Source of the DNA: Huiozyma naganishii CBS 8797
Lineage: Eukaryota; Ascomycota; Saccharomycetes; Saccharomycetales; Saccharomycetaceae
DNA: 64,000 nucleotides
NCBI RefSeq assembly: GCF_000348985.1
Contig: NC_035924.1
Location: 1,178,001 to 1,242,000, forward strand
Direction of reading: 5' to 3'
Positions 58,071-64,000 of the stretch are shown here, in pieces. The notes beneath the pieces were generated by a model. That model saw only the letters and a list, made by a program, of their open reading frames with translations, did no database searches and was not told the origin of the DNA. The position numbers were made by a program, and so were the translations under genes. The first letter of the stretch is position 1. Each line of letters opens with the position of its first letter.

Positions 58071-59132
58071 ATGACACTGGCGAACGATCTGAAGACCGCT
58101 TACGGTATTCTGTACGATGAAAGGGATCCCCCGAGGGCATTGGCGCTGTACGATGCGATTTTGAGGGAGAATCCTAGGTGCGTCGATGCACTCGTGTACA
58201 AAGCTGCGTGTCTTGAGAAGCTGTACTTTGGGTTTTCCGACTGGCATAGCGAGGAAACGGTGGAGAATGCACAGTGTTTGTTGGAGAAGGCGTTGAAGGA
58301 GGCCGAGGAGAGAGGCGTGCGGTCCAAAATTGGGTTTGTCAGTTTCAGGCTGTTTGTCCACTACTTCAACAGGAAGGATTATGTGCGAGCGGCGGAGTAC
58401 ATGTCGAATGCTAAACTACACGATTATAACGACGGTGCTGTTGCCATATGGCAGGAGAAACTGGATAAAAAACTGAAGAAAACGGGGGCCTCCATGCCCA
58501 CTGCGCCGACGGCAACTAGGAATATCCCCAAGCCGGAACCGTTACCACAACCTGCACCTGCATCTACTTTGCCGGCCAAGTTGAGAACGGATTGGTACCA
58601 GACCTCCAACTCGGTGACAATTTCGCTGTTCACCGAAAACGTGCCCGCGAAGGAGGAGGACATTAAAGTGTCCACGCATGCGGACCAGGATCTGGAAATT
58701 TCTTGGACGGGCACTTCAAGTGGTTCTGAGTTCCAGTACAATGTGAAACTGTTTTCTGAGCTGGATCCCGCGTCTGTGAGGCACCAACTATTTAGCAAGA
58801 AGGTCGAGATCACCGTGGATAAAAAAATCAAGGGCAAAAACTGGGCTGCCTTGCAGGCCGTTGCAGCACAGTCCAGCTCAACAGCGGGGAAGAAAGGCAA
58901 GGACTGGTCCAAGTACAACTTCGATGATATCAGTGACGACGAAACGGAAAAGAGCTCTGCAGATTCGTTCTTCCAAAAGATATACGCGGATGCGGACCCG
59001 GATACGAAGCGGGCAATGATGAAGTCGTACATCGAGAGTAATGGCACTGCGCTGAACACCAGCTGGGATGATGTTCGGGATAAAGTTGTCGAAACGTCTC
59101 CACCAGAAGGTACAGAACTGAAACACTGGTGA
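58071..59132 (+). CDS. SGT1: Hsp90 co-chaperone Sgt1
   Basis: Sgt1 bridges Hsp90 to Skp1-containing SCF and CBF3 complexes. The start is ATG of MTLANDLKTAYGILYDERDP; the frame upstream begins with GTG and is unconserved. The product is 353 residues (S. cerevisiae 395). TPR-like N-terminus (about 1-135: ALALYDAILRENPRCVDALV, YKAACLEKLYFGFSDWHSEE), CS domain in the middle (RTDWYQTSNSVTISLFTENV, SGSEFQYNVKLFSELDPASV), and the SGS domain at the end (ADSFFQKIYADADPDTKRAM, SYIESNGTALNTSWDDV, TSPPEGTELKHW). Position beside NOB1 matches YOR056C-YOR057W. Confidence 0.97.
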   Translation: MTLANDLKTAYGILYDERDPPRALALYDAILRENPRCVDALVYKAACLEKLYFGFSDWHSEETVENAQCLLEKALKEAEERGVRSKIGFVSFRLFVHYFNRKDYVRAAEYMSNAKLHDYNDGAVAIWQEKLDKKLKKTGASMPTAPTATRNIPKPEPLPQPAPASTLPAKLRTDWYQTSNSVTISLFTENVPAKEEDIKVSTHADQDLEISWTGTSSGSEFQYNVKLFSELDPASVRHQLFSKKVEITVDKKIKGKNWAALQAVAAQSSSTAGKKGKDWSKYNFDDISDDETEKSSADSFFQKIYADADPDTKRAMMKSYIESNGTALNTSWDDVRDKVVETSPPEGTELKHW

Positions 59133-59187
59133 TTGCCTTATACACGATACATATGTTCTATAAGTGGATTGAGGTCCCCCCCCGAGT

Positions 59188-60003
59188 TCATTTTATTGGA
59201 TTATTACACACTAATGTCCGTCTCCGCTTGTACGAAGGTAGTTCGTGAACATCCCAGACCGCACCGACCCTAGTAGGGTCACCATCAACCATTCGTTTGT
59301 GTCCGAGATTCACGGGAGAAAGCAATTTCGTAAGTGGGGTGAGAACGGCCACCGTCTTTTCTTCAAACACAAATTTGGGCTCTCCAGCAGTCGTATTTAT
59401 TGGGTTCAGCCGTATTGACTTCTTAATGCTGGATTTGGGGGTTTTGTATAGGGAGCAACGACGGTCATTGATTGGTGTAATTTCAAGCTGGCGACAGTTG
59501 GAGACAATTGTGTCGACAGCGGTATTTTCTTTGTCCTTAGGTAACTCTGACAGTATATCGTAGTTGGAAGTAATGAATTGCATGACTTTTGCTACGTCGT
59601 CTGTGGGTATGTGTCGTAACTCCTCAAGGCAAGTTATGTATATAGGTTCTGTGTTTTCAGGAAGTGCATGGGAAAGTCTTTCTCGACATCTGCGGAGGAG
59701 ATCGGTTTTGCAACTCTGGAGCTTCTCTCTCGCGTTTACACATTGTTCATCCTCGGGGATACTCGTTTCGTCCAGCAGTTTACGAAGAAGTGATATATCA
59801 CCCTTGAGCTTGGCTAACTCTAATCTTTCAGTTTGTACCCGTAGCTGGTACTTGGCAATATCCTGGGTCAGCAACTCATTCATGTACTCCAGAGAGTACA
59901 GTCTAACATCCTCGTCTGTCTCCGGCGTGGCTTTTCCGTACAAGCAGGAAAGCACATCCAGCTTTTCGTGCAAGCTGGCAATACTGTATGAAATTCTCGA
60001 CAT
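59188..60003 (-). CDS. Unrecognised coiled-coil protein
   Basis: A complete 271-residue frame with a good ATG (MSRISYSIASLHEKLDVLSC). About residues 35-125 look helical and coiled-coil-prone (DIAKYQLRVQTERLELAKLK, REKLQSCKTDLLRRCRERLS). The C-terminal third is basic with short motifs (YKTPKSSIKKSIRLNPINTT, LTPLTKLLSPVNLGHKR) containing Ser/Thr-Pro sites; it ends with a basic patch PSYKRRR. I do not recognise the family. S. cerevisiae ASE1 follows SGT1, but this protein is far too short and I see no convincing match. The architecture recalls small kinetochore or spindle proteins; that is only an impression. Confidence 0.7.
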   Translation of the reverse strand: MSRISYSIASLHEKLDVLSCLYGKATPETDEDVRLYSLEYMNELLTQDIAKYQLRVQTERLELAKLKGDISLLRKLLDETSIPEDEQCVNAREKLQSCKTDLLRRCRERLSHALPENTEPIYITCLEELRHIPTDDVAKVMQFITSNYDILSELPKDKENTAVDTIVSNCRQLEITPINDRRCSLYKTPKSSIKKSIRLNPINTTAGEPKFVFEEKTVAVLTPLTKLLSPVNLGHKRMVDGDPTRVGAVWDVHELPSYKRRRTLVCNNPIK

Positions 60004-62810
60004 GGGGTACTCTTACTTCAAGGAAACCAAGTTTGACAGACAGTTTGCTGTGCTCGACAGGTTCCAATCCGAAGAGCCCTCTTTTATACGTAATTTGCCC
60101 AAGTATTTGTTGTTTACTCCTTTGGGACCTCTTCTGAGGTAAGCTGCTCCAATTAGGAAATCCAAGATTGGACTCACTTCCTATTTGGTATATTCTAGGA
60201 AACAGCGATGACGTATTTTGTGGTTTCCTAAAGACCAGCGAATTTCGATCACCGTATTCTAAAAATAAACCTGGGCAGTCATCGTTGAACGAGCAGCTCC
60301 GCTTTGCATGTGACAGTGCAGTGGTCCCGTTGTTATCTTTAGTGAGGTTCTTTTCTTCTTTGCGAGCAAACTGAACTAAAAAAAACCACACAGAGAACGG
60401 TCACGACGAAATTGCTGCGCACCAAAATCATGGTTTGTTGAACCTGTGAGGATAATTTGGGAACTCCCTTTGGGAATGGACTCATGACCCGTTACCCTAT
60501 CCAATACAGTACTGTGAACTATTATCAACCCGACATTTGAGTATACGAACTCGAGACATGCGGATGGCCCGTTATCCGGAACGTATATAAGCCGCAAGGT
60601 ATCTGCACCGACATCTTTCAAGACCGTCTCTAAATCCAGGACCCAACTAACGAACAAGTCTTAGACAAGCACGCACGACTGATATAACTACATATTTTAC
60701 GTATACGGCGTAAATACACAATATCAGAGTCCTTACACAGTTTATTCAAACATAACCTCAATGTTTGTTACAATTTTGTTCTTGAAGTAATCTTATATTT
60801 TTCCCACCAAAAAAAAGGTTTGTAGAAAGATTCACTGATTGAAGCTGTAAATATGGAGATCTGTGTGGGAAAAGGTACATGCTTGTTTCTCCAAACTTCC
60901 AACCCAGAAAAGGAACTGTATTATGGAGTAGCAAGATAAGAACGGTAATTATTTCATTTTAATGTCATCGGCTGCTGTGGTTTTATGCTTTAAGTTTGTG
61001 CGCTTTTGGAGAATGGAGAGTTCAGCAATTAGATTTAAAGTTTTGAGAAGGGCGATTCCTGGCGCACTTTAATTATCCCTTTCCCCAGTGCTCTAGGGTT
61101 AATGGCCAGTTGAACTTTCAAAGATATACCTATCTTCGCATTGCATAACTGTACAAACAGACGCAGAAAACTGAAGTCAATGAAGAGGCCATCGAAAAAA
61201 AGATAAATGATACTGTTGTTAGAAATGTGAGAAACAAACATCCTCGAAGTTCAAATATGAGAATAACGCAAAGCAACGCTAGTGCACGTTTTGGAGAAGG
61301 CAGGATCTAAAGTTGTTGTCGTTTTTGACTTGGGTGGGAAAATTCATATGGACCCACTTTTTTATTTGTCATTCAAATGAGCCTACTGCTGGGATTAGGA
61401 TAACTAATTCTCGCTTAAATGATAAAGCGTAATGCTACTTCTGACACCGACTACAACCAAAACTTAAAATAACTCTCATTAGAATGATATTTATATTACC
61501 CTGTAATACATCTCTTTTTGACACCTGGGTGATATTAGGAGATTCTCATGATTTCACAAACAGTAAGAAGTCGTTGCTCTCTTGTCGAAAGTAGAGAAAA
61601 TCTGTTGGAATAAGTAAATATGATCTCCGAGAAATTGACTCAGAACACCAAGCTGCTCAACAGCAATACCATTAAATCCAAAAAAGAGTTGGAAGAAATA
61701 CGTGGATGACTTGCGTCTACCCAGAAAGATCTTTTTAAAGTAGTTGGCTATCGAAATGCCCAAACAAACCCAGAATAAAAGAATTGAACAAAAGCAGTTA
61801 TTTCATAAAGAAGAAATTCACGGCATGGTTTGCTCTCCCACCAAAGATAGTTCACCAATACTCTTGTATAAAAGTGGTGTGGTTGGGTAGACTCTCTGAA
61901 ATGAAGGCAGAAAATGGTAAAGTTATAAAATTATATCATGAAAGTGCTTCTGTCGATATTCCAAAATTAATAAAATTGGATGAATCTGCAAATTGGAGTC
62001 ATGGAAACTTAGTGCTACTACTCAGATAGTGCATAGACGGGTATTGAATGCGGATATGAAATTATGATAGTAGCCGATGTTAGGTGGTACTTTATTGGAC
62101 ATTGGTGTTGAGGTTTGTTAGACGCATGAAACTGGAGACTTAAATAAACTGTGAGAGTGGAGGGACTCTTCTAGCAGACGTTGCGTGCCTGGATATGACG
62201 TATACACGGGAAATACATATATTTCGGTGAGAAAGTTTTACTTTCAAGACGGCAAAAAGTGGTGTGAGTGTATGTGACGGAAAGACTAGACCCCAGCATA
62301 TGGCATTTTTGTTTTGGTCTAACAACGGGTGAGACATACACAGGGAGCTGCTGTCCCTTGATGACCTAGGAAATTCCACGTTACCAAATACTACCCTTTA
62401 TGCGGTGCCCACGAAAATTTTCATAATGTAACATATGTAAAATGAATAGTTAGCCGATTGCAGCCCAACAAGAGGCGACGACCAATCGATGAGTCGAGGA
62501 AGAGCGAGCCCAGCGATCTCTGTTCTTCAGCGAACCAAGATAATACTAACATACCCCGAGGAATTGGAGAACGATAAGAAATAAGGAATTACCCCAAGGA
62601 CAATGGGAAATTAAAAGATATAAAAGGGCAAGACCTTGCCAGATCAGAAGACAGAGGGGGACAGAAGAAAAAAACAGAATAGATAGAAGATAAGGAACAG
62701 GATATAGATTATATAGAAGACAGCTACGCAAGAGATACATCTGGAACACCTCTCATCACTTTAAGATACTACCTCTGGAGAGCATATCTTTCAAAAAATC
62801 CGGGAACTCG
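60004..62810. other. Second AT-rich gene-poor island
   Basis: About 2.8 kb with no convincing gene. It holds copy B of the dispersed repeat (60448-60760). Short frames at 61554-61763 (minus) and 61784-62029 (plus) have no recognised family and the latter begins at TTG. At 62380-62800, before tRNA-Lys, there is purine-rich sequence with a TATAAAAGG at about 62618-62628 that could belong to a worn LTR, but no clear LTR ends or target duplication were found. Confidence 0.6.
60448..60760 (-). repeat. Dispersed ~310-bp repeat, copy B (inverted)
   Basis: Inverse complement of 45443-45757, with high identity in its inner part. Sequence outside the block differs between copies, including the right-hand end beyond CCTCA, so the unit has definable edges. 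Confidence 0.9.
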
Positions 62811-62906
62811 TCCTTGTTAGCTCAGTTGGTAGAGCGTTCGGCTTTTAAACACTCTGTTTAAGCAAGGATAACCGAAATGTCAGGGGTTCGAGCCCCCTAT
62901 GAGGAG
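62811..62906 (+). tRNA. tRNA-Lys (anticodon TTT) with intron
   Basis: A 96-nt gene: TCCTTGTTAG start, D-arm, anticodon stem TTCGG/CCGAA with loop CTTTTAA giving anticodon TTT, T-arm GGGTTCGAGCC and discriminator G. A 23-nt intron at 62848-62870 follows the base 3' to the anticodon, as is usual for yeast tRNA-Lys(UUU). A T-run follows the gene. Confidence 0.97.
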
Positions 62907-63145
62907 TTCTTTTTTGCATACATATTTTTGAAACCCCGGCCGGGAACTTGTAACACATTCCCTTCTCCCACGGCAAACTGCACTTCTGAGTCAGAGTAGC
63001 ACTGCATGGGTGAATTAAAAGTAGTAGTGAAAATCATAAAGTCGTTGATGAACATTAGTGGGTCACACCTATCGTTCCCTGCGGCCCGGAAGAATATACG
63101 TACTTGTACAGATTGTGTATAAAGCTGTCCCCCGTGGTGGTGGTG
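62907..63145. other. Intergenic between tRNA-Lys and YKR075C/YOR062C-type gene
   Basis: Short spacer, T-rich right after the tRNA; nothing else seen. Confidence 0.5.
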
Positions 63146-63988
63146 CTATACGCGGACATCCGACAGGATGGCCCTGAACTCTTTTGCCTCCTCTGTATCG
63201 CTGACGATATCGCTCTGCTGGCGACTCGCCGTGGATTTGACCTTGTTGCACCGTTTGGAGTGTCTTCTGTGCGGGTGGAGTATGTACTCTACGCCGCGAC
63301 CAGCGTAAATGTCGTTGATACAGACGGAGGATTCCAATGGGTGGTCCTTTTCGTCCAGAGTACGCTTTAGCACTGTATTTTTGAACCGGAGGGATTGTTT
63401 CGGACGGTAGTGCCGAGGAGACTGTTTCAAACACGAGGCTCTGTCGAAGATGGACTCTGTGTGAGAATCCACTGAGGATGATAGCGCACAGGACAGCGAG
63501 TCATCTGCACTATCGTACGACTCATCGATATCTTCGTAAACTGGGTCCTTCAAAAACGACGAACGTAACCTTGCACCGTCCTCGTGCAGTTGTTGCTGGA
63601 ACGACGAGGCATGGCCGTCCTTCGCGGGAAGCAAATCTGGCCCGTAGAGCACTGTAACGTCCGTTTCTTTATTCCAGTTGATCGCCAGCGGGTTTAACTT
63701 CGTCTTGTTCAGTTTGTAGTAATTTATAGACCAGCGTCTCCAGAGACAGTGGTGCAACCGCACGAGGTACATGCGGTAATCGTCGTCGTCCTCGATAGCG
63801 CAGCTGGGCAACCGTAGCAGCTTGTGTTTCCGCATCTTGAGCAGCATCGTCCAGGATACGGGTAATTCCAGCAGCTCGTCGCTGAACTTGTGGTGGAAGT
63901 AGTCTATTGCGGCCTTGTTGTAGTTTGTCACATTGTCAAGCAGCATGAGGTTCTGCCTCGAGATTATACTGTCGTCGAGACTTGTCAT
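63146..63988 (-). CDS. YKR075C/YOR062C-type protein, Reg1-related
   Basis: A complete 280-residue protein (YKR075C 307, YOR062C 268) starting MTSLDDSIISRQN. The core at about 30-110 is the segment shared with Reg1, the Glc7 phosphatase regulatory subunit: LPSCAIEDDDDYRMYLVRLH, HCLWRRWSINYYKLNKTKLN and PLAINWNKETDVTVLYGPDL. The remainder is acidic and Ser-rich, with SLRFKNTVLKR near the middle-C-terminal part (RF/V-type motifs bind PP1). S. cerevisiae YKR075C is glucose-regulated; the molecular role is unknown. Context fits either of the two duplicates, since YKR071C and YOR057W orthologues are both nearby. Confidence 0.85.
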   Translation of the reverse strand: MTSLDDSIISRQNLMLLDNVTNYNKAAIDYFHHKFSDELLELPVSWTMLLKMRKHKLLRLPSCAIEDDDDYRMYLVRLHHCLWRRWSINYYKLNKTKLNPLAINWNKETDVTVLYGPDLLPAKDGHASSFQQQLHEDGARLRSSFLKDPVYEDIDESYDSADDSLSCALSSSVDSHTESIFDRASCLKQSPRHYRPKQSLRFKNTVLKRTLDEKDHPLESSVCINDIYAGRGVEYILHPHRRHSKRCNKVKSTASRQQSDIVSDTEEAKEFRAILSDVRV

Positions 63989-64000
63989 TGCGTCTGTGCG

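Noticed and set aside
62427..62752. Solo LTR upstream of tRNA-Lys
   Set aside because: TATA-like and purine-rich sequence is present, but no matched TG...CA ends and no 5-bp target duplication were seen.

Overview
This is a gene-dense nuclear segment of a budding yeast of the Saccharomycetaceae, but not Saccharomyces cerevisiae itself. Almost every protein is a recognisable orthologue of an S. cerevisiae gene. Introns are rare, tRNA genes are of yeast type, and AT-rich TATA elements and terminators lie between genes. Gene order interleaves the S. cerevisiae sister tracks (chrIV with chrXV, chrXI with chrXV), as expected for a lineage that shares the whole-genome duplication. The fairly GC-rich coding sequence fits a Kazachstania (for example K. 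naganishii-like) species, but that name is a guess.

Layout. 1-4047: 3' part of SPP41, cut by the window edge. 4134-12796: RMT2, PKH3, TLG1, SDC1, UGO1, TRS31 (YDR464W-YDR472W order, without RPL27B). 12952-15014: tRNA-Gly(CCC), SFM1, HSP10 (YOR021C-YOR020C). 15206-22183: PRP3, a JIP4/YOR019W-type gene, a YDR476C orthologue, SNM1, PEX29; SNF1 is missing from its usual place. 22399-42468: RKM4, HSP78, YAP6, SWM1, AKR1, CIA1, MSW1, CCC2, a small unnamed gene, a spliced PMP3 and an MTH1/STD1 gene (YDR257C-YDR277C order). 43535-46560: tRNA-Glu(CTC), a 25-nt tandem array, a hairpin and an AT-rich gene-poor island. 46622-60003: a divergent MidA/NDUFAF7-like gene, GPT2/SCT1, BET3, MET1, YKR070W, DRE2, NOB1, SGT1 and an unrecognised coiled-coil gene (YKR067W-YKR071C and YOR056C-YOR057W order). 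60004-62810: a second AT-rich island with an inverted copy of a repeat from the first. 62811-63988: tRNA-Lys(TTT) with intron and a YKR075C/YOR062C-type gene.

Most genes are housekeeping. They include three methyltransferases of the translation machinery (RMT2, SFM1, RKM4), two TRAPP subunits (TRS31, BET3), two cytosolic Fe-S assembly factors (CIA1, DRE2), mitochondrial chaperones (HSP10, HSP78), and glucose-signalling genes (MTH1/STD1, YKR075C/YOR062C). Some promoters carry clear sites: a four-unit heat-shock element before HSP78, and Cbf1 plus Met31/32 sites before MET1.

Two runs of N (in UGO1 and GPT2) and four same-direction reading-frame breaks in conserved genes (PRP3, CCC2, MTH1/STD1, GPT2), each near a G/C run, point to draft sequence with base over-calls rather than real pseudogenes. 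I saw no convincing new biological system. The most unusual non-genic structures are the inverted ~310-bp repeat pair flanking a 15-kb block, and the tandem array plus hairpin beside tRNA-Glu.
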